Below are positions 27,175 through 37,000 of a DNA stretch of 64,000 bases, piece by piece. Position 1 is the stretch's first letter. Each line of letters opens with the position of its first letter. A model generated the notes under the pieces. The model made no database searches and was not told the origin of the DNA. It worked only from the letters and a program-made list of their open reading frames with translations. Origin of the DNA: Clostridia bacterium (GTDB lineage: Bacteria > Bacillota > Clostridia > Oscillospirales > CAG-272); assembly GCA_017938205.1 (NCBI GenBank), contig JAGBCA010000014.1:1-64000 (forward strand), read 5' to 3'. The translations under genes and the position numbers were made by a program.

Positions 27175-28293
27175 ATGAAAACGGTAGAAAAATACGGCGT
27201 TTCATTCAACTGCGGCGGAACGGCGCATATTCAGGGGCTGATCGACGAAGCCGTGAAAAACGACACGCGCACTGCCACGGTCACAGGCAATTGGGACGTG
27301 GAGAGCCATATCTCGATTCCCTCGGATTTTACGCTGATCCTTGACGGATGCTACTTAAAGATGGCGGATAACACCTTTGATAATATGTTCGTTAACCTCC
27401 ATCACGGTACAGATATTGGCAAGACGGTTGCAGGGACGGACAGAAACATCCGCATCCTCGGCAAAAACGGTGCGATCATCGACGGAGGCACCTACAACGG
27501 ACTTTCCGAGCAGAACAGCCGCAAGGACGGTATGCCGCCCGTTTATATGAACAATCTGATCTTTTTCACAAACGTGGATGGGATCGAGATGGCGAATTTT
27601 GCGCTTCACAACTTCCGCTGGTGGGCCGTGAACTTTATCTACTGCTCCAACGGATATATTCATGACATTACCCTCAAGGGCGATGATACCTGCACCGACA
27701 AGGACGGAAATGAATATCACGGTCTTTCGCTTGAGAATTACTTTGATATGCACATCCGCCAGGCCGATGGCATTGACATTCGCAAGGGCTGCCACCATTT
27801 TCTGATCGAAAACATTTACGGCTTTACAGGTGACGATACCGTTGCGCTGACCTGCCTGCCCGGGAAAATGGAAGCAGAATTTGCAGTGGAGGCGCTTGCG
27901 CCCGACCTCTCTCACATAATGGTGCGACACGTGCATTCCGCTTCTCTTGACGCGGGTGTGCGCATTCTCTGCCAGGGCGGCACGACGCTTCACGACGTGA
28001 TCGTGGACGACGTTGTGGATATTTCCGATAAGATTCCCGGCATTCTCGGAAGAGCGCTGCAGACCGTTCGCATCGGTGACAGTGACAAGATGTACGGCTC
28101 ACGCCACAGCGAAGGACACGAGGTTTACAACGTAACGGTGAAAAATATCCGCTCACGTGCAAAATACGCGCTGTATATCGCAGGCAACCCTATCAAAAAT
28201 TTCGTATGCGAAAACGTTGTTGCCTTTGATGGCGGCGAGATCGTAGACAACCGCTGGAAAGGCTACGAATTTACGGCAGGAAGAAAGGAATGA
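27175..28293 (+). CDS. GH28-like parallel beta-helix protein
   Basis: 372 residues from the ATG at 27175, which follows GAAAGGA; an in-frame ATG at 27142 overlaps the M24 gene and lacks a ribosome site. The sequence is a run of short beta-helix turns (IRILGKNGAIIDGGTYNG, NVDGIEMANFALHNF, NGYIHDITLKGDD). ADGIDIRKG followed by TGDDTVAL matches the Asp and Asp-Asp of polygalacturonases, but the usual GH28 Gly-His motif is not evident. A pectin- or rhamnogalacturonan-related hydrolase or lyase is plausible; activity is uncertain. No signal peptide is visible. Confidence 0.65.
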   Translation: MKTVEKYGVSFNCGGTAHIQGLIDEAVKNDTRTATVTGNWDVESHISIPSDFTLILDGCYLKMADNTFDNMFVNLHHGTDIGKTVAGTDRNIRILGKNGAIIDGGTYNGLSEQNSRKDGMPPVYMNNLIFFTNVDGIEMANFALHNFRWWAVNFIYCSNGYIHDITLKGDDTCTDKDGNEYHGLSLENYFDMHIRQADGIDIRKGCHHFLIENIYGFTGDDTVALTCLPGKMEAEFAVEALAPDLSHIMVRHVHSASLDAGVRILCQGGTTLHDVIVDDVVDISDKIPGILGRALQTVRIGDSDKMYGSRHSEGHEVYNVTVKNIRSRAKYALYIAGNPIKNFVCENVVAFDGGEIVDNRWKGYEFTAGRKE

Positions 28294-28299
28294 AATTTT

Positions 28300-29034
28300 A
28301 TGTATCTTGATAAATGCTTCCCTCGCGAGATCGAGGCGGCAAAGAAGAACAAGACACCCGTGGTGCTGGTTGGCGGCACGGTGGAATACCACGGACCGCA
28401 CTGCTCCTACGGCTGTGACACGCTCGTAGCGCAGGGACTGCTTGAAAAGCTCGCAGAAAAGAAGGATATCATCATTGCGCCCTCGATCAGCTATTCCCCT
28501 GCAAGCTGGGCCGTTGGCGGTGACACGAGCGGCACGGTTCATGTGGACGAGGTGGTTTTCGAGGAGTACGTATTCAACGTATTTATGTCGATGCTCTCTG
28601 CGGGACTGCGCAATATTTACGTGCTGATCCACCATCAGTTTGAGCAGGAAAGCCTGATGCCGATGACGCTTTCCTATATGAAGGCGGCCAAGAGAGCTAC
28701 CATGCGCTACCTTGAAAAGACCAAGGGCCAGGGCTGGTGGGGCTCCGAGAGCTATGCGGATTACTACGAGAACCTTGAGACCGACGATAACCCCTTTGCC
28801 TGGATCAAGGTGATCCCCACGATGAGCACAGAGGTGCAGAATGCGACCGGATACGATCACGCGGGCAAGTTTGAGTGCTCGATCCTGATGTCGCTCTACC
28901 CCGAGGCGGTTACGCTTGAAAGACTTCCCGAGATCAAGCATTGGTTTACCGAGAGCGCAAAGGAAGCGAACAAGGAGCTTGGCGACGAGATGGTGCGCCG
29001 CTCGCTCGAATATCTTGAAAAAGCCATCGTTTAA
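28300..29034 (+). CDS. Creatininase-family amidohydrolase
   Basis: 244 residues. VGGTVEYHGPHCSYGCD gives Glu29, His31 and Asp40, with the same spacing as the first three metal ligands of Pseudomonas creatininase (Glu34, His36, Asp45). HAGKFECSILMSLYP matches the HAGExETS hallmark. The middle motif, usually NGHxxN, is IHHQFEQ here, so the second metal shell is altered. The family hydrolyses cyclic amides or formamides (creatinine, riboflavin and mycofactocin pathway intermediates). The pairing with a creatinase-like gene is suggestive of one pathway but proves nothing about creatinine. Confidence 0.82.
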   Translation: MYLDKCFPREIEAAKKNKTPVVLVGGTVEYHGPHCSYGCDTLVAQGLLEKLAEKKDIIIAPSISYSPASWAVGGDTSGTVHVDEVVFEEYVFNVFMSMLSAGLRNIYVLIHHQFEQESLMPMTLSYMKAAKRATMRYLEKTKGQGWWGSESYADYYENLETDDNPFAWIKVIPTMSTEVQNATGYDHAGKFECSILMSLYPEAVTLERLPEIKHWFTESAKEANKELGDEMVRRSLEYLEKAIV

Positions 29035-29068
29035 TTGGTTTTTTGCAAAGAATTGTTTGCATATAACA

Positions 29069-29099
29069 AAAAATCCCGACAAAATGTCGGGATTTTTTT
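29069..29099. terminator. Bidirectional terminator between creatininase-like and QueG-like genes
   Basis: AATCCCGACA pairs with TGTCGGGATT, with an A-rich left flank and T-rich right flank, between convergent genes. Confidence 0.9.
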
Positions 29100-29100
29100 G

Positions 29101-29907
29101 TTATTTTTCTTCAAAAAGCAAAATGTTTCTTTCAACGGTTTTTCGGCCGCGCCAGGCAAAGGCACGCTCTGAGAACGCCTCATCCGAAAGGGATGCAAGG
29201 ATCTCGCCCGTGAGATACGGGATGCGTTGCTCTCGGAAAAAGGATATCGGGGTAAGCATCGGTGCACGATTATACGGGCAAGCGGTCTGACACAGATCAC
29301 AGCCCCATACGGTGTTGTATTTTCGCATCAGGGCAATTTCGTTTTCCGAGAGTGTTCCCTTCTTTTGTGTAATGGCAGAAAGGCAATCCATGCTCTCGCC
29401 GCGCAAGACTCCTGTGGGGCAGGCGGCGCGGCATCTGCCGCAATGCTCGCAGGTACGGATCGGCTGCGGCGGCCTTGCACCAAGTGCCTCGGGAGGCAGA
29501 TCGGTGATCACGTCTCCGATAAATACGTAGGTACCGTATTTTTCATGGATGATCAGTCCGTTATCCCCGAGGATACCGAGACCTGCGTGCAGGGCGGCGG
29601 TGCGCTCGGCAATGGGAGAATGATCTCCGTATCCCTTGGCATGCGCTTCGGGATATTTTTCCTTGATACCAAAGATCAGCCGCTCCGTGATCTCCCTGAT
29701 TGCAATATGATAGTCCTTTGCGGCCGCATATCGGGAGAGATTTTCGGTTTCACCGGCGTAATAGGGCACCAAAAAAACGAGGATGCTTTTTGGCTTAAAA
29801 TCCTCGCGCAAAAGCAGCTTTTCGTTGATAATATCCACGTCTGCAATCGAAAGCGCACCGTAGGTATCGATAGAAAGTGATGTAAACAGTCGGTCCAACC
29901 ACTGCAT
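29101..29907 (-). CDS. QueG-like double-cluster iron-sulfur protein
   Basis: 268 residues. Two ferredoxin-type 4Fe-4S sites are visible: Cys153, 156, 159 with Cys163 (CEHCGRCRAACPTG) and Cys203, 206 with Cys210 (CDLCQTACPYN). Upstream, ERTAALHAGLGILGDNGLI matches the cobalamin-site region of epoxyqueuosine reductase QueG. QueG reduces epoxyqueuosine in tRNA with a B12 cofactor. This protein is shorter than typical QueG (about 300-380 residues) and has no C-terminal HEAT region, like many clostridial single-gene paralogues. No other queuosine gene is nearby. Confidence 0.78.
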   Translation of the reverse strand: MQWLDRLFTSLSIDTYGALSIADVDIINEKLLLREDFKPKSILVFLVPYYAGETENLSRYAAAKDYHIAIREITERLIFGIKEKYPEAHAKGYGDHSPIAERTAALHAGLGILGDNGLIIHEKYGTYVFIGDVITDLPPEALGARPPQPIRTCEHCGRCRAACPTGVLRGESMDCLSAITQKKGTLSENEIALMRKYNTVWGCDLCQTACPYNRAPMLTPISFFREQRIPYLTGEILASLSDEAFSERAFAWRGRKTVERNILLFEEK

Positions 29908-29977
29908 TCGTTGCTCTCCCTTCTTTTTCTCATTGCTTATATTATATAAAATTTCGCGCGCAAATGCAAGATATTTC

Positions 29978-30006
29978 TTGACTTTATTTGAAAAATGCGG
30001 TATACT
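29978..30006 (+). promoter_or_regulatory. Promoter of the DUF3006-plsY-tsaEB operon
   Basis: TTGACT (29978-29983), 17 bases, TATACT (30001-30006). Confidence 0.85.
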
Positions 30007-30038
30007 GTATACGGATTTCTATCATTTTGCGAGGTGCT

Positions 30039-30296
30039 ATGAAAAAAACGGTACGCTATTCGGTTGACAGACGGGAGGGCGCGCTTCTCGTTCTGATCCC
30101 CGACGAAGGTCAAAAGGAGCTTTTGCTTGATGCAAGCAAATACGACTTCTCTGTGAATGACGTTCTTGACGTGACGCTCGATGGGGAGACCGTTCTTGCG
30201 GTTATGCCCTGCAAAAAGGAGACGGACGATCGCAAAGAGTCCATGAAAAATCGGCTTTCCGCACTTTTTGCCAAGGGAAAAAAGCCAAACGGCTGA
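30039..30296 (+). CDS. Small DUF3006-like protein
   Basis: 85 residues from the ATG at 30039 preceded by GAGG. VRYSVDRREGALLVLIPDEGQ followed by DVLDVTLDGE and a charged tail KEETDDRKESMKNRLSALF resembles the DUF3006 family, whose members are small soluble proteins often next to ComEC-like beta-lactamase genes. No such partner is here; plsY follows 48 bases later. Function unknown. Confidence 0.7.
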   Translation: MKKTVRYSVDRREGALLVLIPDEGQKELLLDASKYDFSVNDVLDVTLDGETVLAVMPCKKETDDRKESMKNRLSALFAKGKKPNG

Positions 30297-30344
30297 TCTT
30301 ATTTCATTTTTCTTGCGCCGCATATGCGGCAGAACAGGAGGATT

Positions 30345-31121
30345 ATGTTCCATCTCAATCAAGGCGGTCTTTTTGCCGCCATTTGCGGCAACGGTGCAGA
30401 CGTTGTGATCGAAAACGTGTTCATATTTTTCATGTTTATTCTGATCTCCATTATGGCGGGCTATCTGCTCGGCAGCGTGAACACGGCAATCGTGATCTCG
30501 AAGATCTTTTACAGAGACGATATTCGCAAATACGGCAGCGGAAACGCCGGCATGACGAATATGCTCCGCACCTTCGGCGGCAAGGCGGCACTCGGCGTGC
30601 TTTTCGGTGATATTTTGAAAACTGCGCTTGCCATCTTTATCGGCGGCGTTCTCTTCGGCTTCGGCTACGTTGGCGGCTTCAGCATGGGCTACAGCAGCCA
30701 GCATATGATGTTCATGGGCGTTGGCACATATACGGCAGGTCTTGCCGCCGTGCTCGGCCATATCTTCCCTATTTATTACGGATTCCGCGGAGGAAAGGGC
30801 GTTCTCGTTTCCGCAACGATGGCCCTCATCCTTTCTCCGATCCTTTTTGCGATCATGTTCGCTATATTCGTTCTGATCGTTGCTTCAAGCAAATACGTAT
30901 CGCTCGGCTCTGTAACCTCCGCGATCCTCTACCCCATTCTCGTGCACGGCTTCTTCGGAATGATCGGACTGACCACGCCGCCGACCATTTTGCTGATCGC
31001 CATCATGATCGCGGTCATCATCACGTTTGCGCACAAGGAAAATCTGAAGCGTATCGGCAATCGCACGGAGCGCAAGCTCTCCTTTAAGAAGAAAGAGAAA
31101 GAGCCCTCCGATGAAAAATGA
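30345..31121 (+). CDS. plsY: Glycerol-3-phosphate acyltransferase PlsY
   Basis: 258 residues; ATG at 30345 with AGGAGG just upstream, although the 3-base gap is short. PlsY transfers acyl groups from acyl-phosphate to glycerol-3-phosphate, starting phospholipid synthesis in the membrane. GSGNAGMTNMLRTFGGKAA and FPIYYGFRGGKGV are the conserved PlsY loops between membrane helices. The N-terminal ~25 residues before the first helix and the basic C-terminal tail (KLSFKKKEKEPSDEK) are longer than usual. The 3' end overlaps the next gene by 11 bases. Confidence 0.93.
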   Translation: MFHLNQGGLFAAICGNGADVVIENVFIFFMFILISIMAGYLLGSVNTAIVISKIFYRDDIRKYGSGNAGMTNMLRTFGGKAALGVLFGDILKTALAIFIGGVLFGFGYVGGFSMGYSSQHMMFMGVGTYTAGLAAVLGHIFPIYYGFRGGKGVLVSATMALILSPILFAIMFAIFVLIVASSKYVSLGSVTSAILYPILVHGFFGMIGLTTPPTILLIAIMIAVIITFAHKENLKRIGNRTERKLSFKKKEKEPSDEK

Positions 31122-32286
31122 TTTTTTATGGCTTGCAATCGAAGCCTTTGATAAGGGCATTTTGAAAAAGCTCGTGTTCTCACGCCCGACCGCCGCAGAA
31201 TTTCCCAAGATCAGCGGGCGCATGGTCAAGGGCGCAAAGGGCACGCTTCTTGCGCTGGAATATTCGCACGCGACGGGTACGGTTTCGCAAAAAAACATTG
31301 CCTTTGATGATCTTGAAAAAACGCTCTGCCCCCTTTTCGGCGGCTATGCGCAGATCAATCTTCTCACCACCCTCGGTGATGCCGAATATAAAAGAAAAAG
31401 CGACGGTGGGGAGATCCTTCTCGGCGCTGACAAGTTAAAAAGAAAGCTTGCAGGCGGCACGGAAAATGCGCCGCAGGCCGCGATCGAGGCACTTGACCGC
31501 AAAAAAAATTATCTGATCGACGGAACGGAGCCTTATCTGTTTGCGCTCGGGATCAGCGACAAAAACGGCCGTGTGCACGATAAGATGCAGGGGAAATTCA
31601 GGCAGATCCACCGTTTTCTTGAAAACCTTTTGGCGATCTACGATGCGCTTCCCTCGGAAGGAACTTTGACCGTTTACGATCTTTGCTGCGGAAAGAGCTA
31701 TCTCAGCTTTGCGGTGTACGATTATCTTACGCGCGTGCTCTCGCGCAAGGTGGATATGCTTTGCGTTGACCTCAAGGCAGATGTGATCGATACCTGCAAG
31801 AAAACAGCGGAGACACTCGGCTATGACGGTATGCGGTTTCTCTGCGAGGATATAAGAAAGCTACGCCCTACGGGCGAGGTACATCTCGTGATCTCTCTGC
31901 ACGCCTGCGATATTGCAACCGACATCGTTCTGAAAACCGCCGTATCGATTTCTGCCAAGGCCGTGCTCTCCACCCCCTGCTGCCAGAAATATCTCAGCGC
32001 ACGCATCCAAAGCAAGGCACTCGCCTTTGCCACCGAATACGGGCATCTGAACCGCAAGCTATGCGATGCGCTGACCGATGCGCTCCGCGCGCTTTATCTG
32101 AAAAAAGAAGGCTATCGCGTACAGGTCTGCGAGCTGACCGATCCGCAGGATACGCCGAAGAATACCCTGCTTCGTGCCGTGAAGGTGCGTACCTCTTGCG
32201 AACGATCGCAAAAGGAATACGATGCGGCGCTTGCCTTTTTGCTTGGCGAGCACGCAGACGAATATCTCAAGGAATTTGATCTTTAA
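31111..32286 (+). CDS. Class I SAM-dependent methyltransferase (Methyltransf_32-like)
   Basis: 391 residues. The N-terminal ~170 residues have no motif I recognise. The SAM-binding loop is VYDLCCGKSYLSFAVYDYL near residue 190, followed by VDMLCVDLKADVIDTC and LVISLHACDIATD. AVLSTPCCQKYL has the Cys-Cys seen in PF13679-type methyltransferases of unknown substrate; some act on tRNA. The start codon lies inside plsY, so it is translated from a coupled message. Expressed with plsY, tsaE and tsaB. Confidence 0.8.
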   Translation: MKNDFLWLAIEAFDKGILKKLVFSRPTAAEFPKISGRMVKGAKGTLLALEYSHATGTVSQKNIAFDDLEKTLCPLFGGYAQINLLTTLGDAEYKRKSDGGEILLGADKLKRKLAGGTENAPQAAIEALDRKKNYLIDGTEPYLFALGISDKNGRVHDKMQGKFRQIHRFLENLLAIYDALPSEGTLTVYDLCCGKSYLSFAVYDYLTRVLSRKVDMLCVDLKADVIDTCKKTAETLGYDGMRFLCEDIRKLRPTGEVHLVISLHACDIATDIVLKTAVSISAKAVLSTPCCQKYLSARIQSKALAFATEYGHLNRKLCDALTDALRALYLKKEGYRVQVCELTDPQDTPKNTLLRAVKVRTSCERSQKEYDAALAFLLGEHADEYLKEFDL

Positions 32287-32300
32287 CGAAAAGGCCTGCT

Positions 32301-32747
32301 ATGAAGGAAATATATCTGACGAATACGCCCGAGGAAACCGAGGCGGTTGGCGCACAGCTTGCAGAGGAGCTACTCTTTCGCGCACCGCACGGTGCGCTGA
32401 TCGCGCTTGAGGGCGAAATGGGAGTTGGAAAAACCGCGCTTGTGCGCGGCTTTTGCGAGGCACTCGGCTTTCGCGGCGCAAAAAGCCCGACCTACACCAT
32501 CGTGAACGAATACCCGGGGCGCGTGCCCGTATTTCATTTTGATATGTACCGCATCGAGGACGAGGAGGATCTTTACGCCATCGGCTTTGAGGATTATCTT
32601 GCAAGGGATGGCTATCTCTTTCTCGAATGGAGCGAAAACGTGAAGGAAGCGCTTCCCTCACCGCACATCACGCTTCGCATCGAACGGACCGATATGGCAA
32701 GCGGCCGCCGCATCTGCCTTTCGGGAATGGAAGAAACTCTGAGGTGA
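32301..32747 (+). CDS. tsaE: tRNA threonylcarbamoyladenosine ATPase TsaE
   Basis: 148 residues. The P-loop is EGEMGVGKTALVRGF near residue 37, followed by SPTYTIVNEY and VFHFDMYRIEDEEDL, the standard TsaE pattern, and YLFLEWSENV near the end. TsaE works with TsaB and TsaD to place threonylcarbamoyl on A37 of ANN-decoding tRNAs. tsaB follows after 3 bases. tsaD is not in the window. Confidence 0.95.
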   Translation: MKEIYLTNTPEETEAVGAQLAEELLFRAPHGALIALEGEMGVGKTALVRGFCEALGFRGAKSPTYTIVNEYPGRVPVFHFDMYRIEDEEDLYAIGFEDYLARDGYLFLEWSENVKEALPSPHITLRIERTDMASGRRICLSGMEETLR

Positions 32748-32750
32748 ATT

Positions 32751-33458
32751 ATGATCTTAGCATTTGAAAGCACGGCCAAGGTCGCTTCCGTTGCTCTTTT
32801 ACAGGGGGAGCGCGTGCTGGCCGAATATTCCGTTGACTGCGGACTCACGCAAAGCGAGCTTCTGCTCCCCATGGCAGAGCATTGCCTTGCCTCCGTGCAC
32901 GCGGAATTTTCCGACGTTTCGGCGCTTGCCTGCACAGTCGGCCCCGGCTCATTCACCGGTGTGCGCATCGGCGTTGCCACCGTAAAGGGGCTTGCTTTTG
33001 GAAAAGATATTCCCTGCGTGGCGGTTTCCACATTGGAGGCGTTGGCTGAAAACCTTCGCGGCCTTTGCGGTCTGATCGTTCCATGCATGGATGCAAGACG
33101 CAGCCAGGTATACAACGCACTCTTCCTTTCGGACGGAGAAAAAATCGAACGTCTGACGCCCGACCGTGCGCTCTCTCTGGATGCGCTTTGCGAGGAGCTG
33201 AAGGCTTACAGTGATAAGCCGATCTACCTCGTGGGGGATGGATACGGTGTGGCAGAAAGGCATCTTCGCCCGTGCGGCATTGCACTTTGCAATACACCCG
33301 TTGGCTTGCGAAACCAGAGTGCCGCAGCCTGCGCACGTGTTGCAAGGCAGAAGCTTGAGAGAGGCGAGGTTCTTACCGACCGCACGATCGCTCCCTCCTA
33401 TTTAAGGCTTCCGCAGGCCGAAAGAGAACGCCTTGAAAAAGAAAAGGCAAGCCAATGA
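32751..33458 (+). CDS. tsaB: tRNA threonylcarbamoyladenosine protein TsaB
   Basis: 235 residues. The N-terminus MILAFESTAKVASVALL and the loop CTVGPGSFTGVRIGVATVKGLAF are diagnostic of TsaB, an ASKHA-fold partner that binds TsaD. The C-terminus ends in a PSYLRLPQAERERLEK helix, as in full-length TsaB. Directly coupled to tsaE; tsaB ends 53 bases before rpiB. Confidence 0.95.
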   Translation: MILAFESTAKVASVALLQGERVLAEYSVDCGLTQSELLLPMAEHCLASVHAEFSDVSALACTVGPGSFTGVRIGVATVKGLAFGKDIPCVAVSTLEALAENLRGLCGLIVPCMDARRSQVYNALFLSDGEKIERLTPDRALSLDALCEELKAYSDKPIYLVGDGYGVAERHLRPCGIALCNTPVGLRNQSAAACARVARQKLERGEVLTDRTIAPSYLRLPQAERERLEKEKASQ

Positions 33459-33511
33459 TTTTTAACATAAATACAAAAAACTATACATTTTTGCAAAGAA
33501 AGGCTTACATT

Positions 33512-33976
33512 ATGCTTAGAAAAAACATTTTCATCGGCGCAGACAGCGCGGGATTTAATCTCAAGGAAGAGGTAAAGGCGCACCTCGTTGATCTTGGCTA
33601 CGTTGTCAATGACTGCGGCACGGATTCCACCGCCTCCTGCCATTATCCCGATTATGCGCGCCACGTTTGTCTGAATCTGCAGCGCCAGCCGAAGGACTCC
33701 TGCTTTGGCATTCTGATCTGCGGCACGGGCATCGGTATGTCCATGTGCGCAAATAAATTCAACGGCATTCGCGCCGCGCTTTGCTCGGATACCTATTCCG
33801 CAAAGATGACCCGCCGCCACAACGATGCCAACGTGCTTTGCATGGGTGCGCGTGTGATCGGCTCTTGCCTTGCCATGGATATTGTGGATGCTTTCCTTGA
33901 GAATGAATTTGAGGGTGACAGACACGCGGTTCGTCTTGATCTGATGGCAAGAATCGAGGCTTCGCAGAAGGACTGA
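33512..33976 (+). CDS. rpiB: Ribose/galactose-type sugar-phosphate isomerase (RpiB/LacAB family)
   Basis: 154 residues from the ATG at 33512, chosen for AAAGAAAGG upstream and the match of FIGADSAGFNLKEEVKAHL to the family N-terminus; an earlier ATG at 33455 adds an unlike segment. The active-site CGTGIGMSMCANKF holds the proton-transfer Cys, and RRHNDANVLCMGARVIG the His. It interconverts ribose-5-P and ribulose-5-P, although LacAB-type substrates cannot be excluded. Last gene of the operon. Confidence 0.92.
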   Translation: MLRKNIFIGADSAGFNLKEEVKAHLVDLGYVVNDCGTDSTASCHYPDYARHVCLNLQRQPKDSCFGILICGTGIGMSMCANKFNGIRAALCSDTYSAKMTRRHNDANVLCMGARVIGSCLAMDIVDAFLENEFEGDRHAVRLDLMARIEASQKD

Positions 33977-33987
33977 TTTTCCCCTAT

Positions 33988-34024
33988 AAAAAAACGGACA
34001 GATCGATGATCTGTCCGTTTTTTT
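33988..34024. terminator. Bidirectional terminator between rpiB and GH106-like gene
   Basis: Perfect inverted repeat with arms 33988-34004 and 34008-34024, A-rich and T-rich at the ends, between convergent genes. Confidence 0.92.
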
Positions 34025-34028
34025 ATTC

Positions 34029-37000
34029 CTATTTTTGTAGAAATAGCGATGCTGTTTGGAGCCCCGATGGGGAGCTTTTATAAATAAAGTTCGAGAGCGT
34101 GGAGGTGACACGCAAGGTAAGCGAATTCTCGCCTTTTTTTGCATATTCCGTAATATCGAGGGTATACGGTGCGGCATAGCGCAGTCCTGCTTTTTTGCCG
34201 TTTACATACACCTCGACGGTATCGCGCGTATCCATGGAGAGAATGAGTCTGCCTTCTGTGCCGTAGGTGAAGGCGGTTTCGTACACACCGGTGCCACCAA
34301 AGCAAGCGTAGCCCTTATCGTTCCAAAGGCCAAAGCCCTGCTCTCCCGCCCTTGCCGTCAGCACGTGATCCGAGAAAAGGCGGAAATCACCCTTTAAGAC
34401 GGGGGCAGGCAAAGGAAATGCGCGGTTATAGGAAGGAAGCGTGCAAACCGCGACGAGGCGGTTGCTTCCCTGCCCTGCAAGATCTGCTATATCAAACACA
34501 CGATTCGCATAATGCCACACACGCTCGGATGCAGTCTGTGCAAGGCACCGACCATTCAAGTAATAGGTGGTGTCCCAATCGGGATCGCAGACGACTTGCA
34601 AGCGAGAGAGCGGCGCATCCAATACAAAATTATAGACGCATACCACCGTTTCGCCGGGCTTTGCTCCCTTGCCGTCCACAGGTGTCCAGCCAAAGTAATC
34701 TCTTTTGCCCTTTTGCGGAAGATAGATACTGTCACCGCCGCGGCAGAGAACGCTGTTATTCTCATTTGCCTCTACGGCAAGCGCACAAACATGGGCAGGA
34801 TCTGCAAGGCGATGCGCCTTGACGATCGATTCGGCAAGTGTGCCGCGCACGTTTCGCATATGCGGATGGGCAAAATTATCCCCCTCTATGGAAAATTTCG
34901 GGGCAGTGAGAGGAATTTCAACCGAGGTAGCGGGTACGGGCATTTCGATGCCCTGCTCGCCGAGAACGAGAATGTCGCTCTCGTAAGGAGCGAGGATAAA
35001 GGAAAATGCTTTTCCATTTCGCGCCATAGGACGCTTTTCACCGCTTTCGGTATCGAAAAGGGCGGCGCTCTCTACGGAAAGGAGCGTGCCGCACACCTCT
35101 GTTTTTTCGGCATTGTCGTTAACGATCAAGGCATAATACCCCTTTTCGTCCTTACGGAAGGCGGAAAGAATGCCGTCCTTCGGCGCGAGAGAAAGCGGAT
35201 AGCCGGATGCATCTCCAAGCGCACTTTTCAGAGCATTTGTAAATATGCCCATCGGGGCAATCTGACAGCCGTCAAAGGGCTGGCCGTGCTCCCATGCGGG
35301 ATAATTTTCTCCCATAGCTTCATAGGCACGGCAGTTGACCTCTGTCATGGGCAGTGCAACCGCATATACGCTCTCACCGATCACCTTCAAGGGGTGGCCG
35401 TTCAAAGCGATCAGCTTTCCGCCGCCTTCTGCAAAGGCGCGGAGATTTTCATAGGTTGCTTTCTTCAGATATTCGGTTTCGGGAAGGATAACGGTATCGT
35501 AATACCGTCCGTCAATATACATTTTACCGTTTTTCACCTCGGCGGAATCGATCACCTGCTCAAAGCCGATCTCAAAGGGGATCTGCAGAGAAAGCAAGGA
35601 ATTGACCGCACCGCAGATCGTCATATTGATCGGGTGATCCCACTCGCCCTCGAGGGTACGGCCGCTGATCAGCGTGCGCGCCGTAGTGATCGGATAAAAA
35701 AGAAGCGTATGGGCATCGTATTCGGTCTTTGTTACGAAGGCTTGCAGGGCCGAGGCATATTTCGAGAGTGCGCCGTAATGCTTAAAGAGCGGGTTCTGGA
35801 AATTGTTCGTCATTGCCTGCGCGTTGGCCGCCAGCGCAAAATCGTATCTTGCACCCATATACTGAATAAAGTTGATGCCGAGAACGCAGAGCTTGTTGAT
35901 CGCACGCTTCATATCCGCAAGGCCGATCTCCCATCCGCTGACCGTGAAGGTCTCCGAGAGGATGCGCTCCTTATGTAAAAAATGCGCGGCGGAGGATGCA
36001 AGCTTCGGCGTTACCGCAAAGGTATAATCCCCAAGGCGGAAATAGGTCAGGATCGAATCGATGCCCGGCATATCAAAACGCTTATAAAATTCGTAGTTAT
36101 CTCCGGATCGGTATACCTGGGAAAGAATACTCTCTTCCCCATCGATATGCCCCGTGGCGATAAGGTTGTTCTTCTTACACCAATCGTAGGTTCGGCCGGC
36201 AAAGCCCTCCATCATAAAGTCCCTGACGGACTCCCAATAATCAAGAAGCAGGCGCTTGTCCTCTCCCCCAAAGAGACGCGCAAGATGCGGGATCAGATCG
36301 TAGCCACAGCGCTTCTCAAAACACTCTGCAAAGCGGCGCGACCAAGGAAGGGTTTTCAGATCCTCGCCGCCCCATTCGTGAAAATCAAAATAGGTTATAA
36401 CCTCGTCGCAGAATACGCCCTTGACGCATCCGCCGAAGTCCTCTCCGATCTCTGCCTTATATTTTTCATGGGTTGATGCAATAAACGCATCCACAGCCTC
36501 GGGATCGAGAGTATCAAGATACCCCTCCTCGTCCTCCACGACCTCGGAGTTTTTCAAGGCGGCGATCTTGCCAAGATCCCATTTGCTGACAAAGATCTCA
36601 ACGAGGATCTCTCTGTCCGTTTCGTTTTTATAGATCAGCACGTCCTCTTTGACCGTGGGAGAAAAGGCTTCGCCGTTGGCTGTGGCAAGCAGAAGCTCGG
36701 TATGATAGCGCGCCTCTTCGGGCATCGGGATCTCTGCACATTCACCGGGTGCAACCGTTTTTTCAATGCGGAGAAGGCATCGTCCGTGCGCCCACGGCGC
36801 TTGCTTCAAGACCTGCCCTGCCGCAATTCCCGATGACCAGTTATATTCATCGTAGATCCAATAATTCATGCCGAGGCGTTTCGCCTCATCGCGCGCGTGC
36901 TTAACCATACGGAAAAAGTACGGGCCAAGATAATCCCCCACCGTTCCGAGCACGGGATGGATAAAGAAATCGCGCAAACCTTGCTTGAGAAAGCCCTCAA

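Noticed and set aside
24869-29034. A creatinine degradation pathway
   Set aside because: The two enzyme folds occur together, but the creatininase middle motif is altered, and the neighbours are sugar-related; the sequence does not show the substrate.
34512-36476. Plus-strand frames of 488 and 164 codons opposite the GH106-like gene
   Set aside because: Shadows of the glycosidase; no motifs and low-complexity translation.
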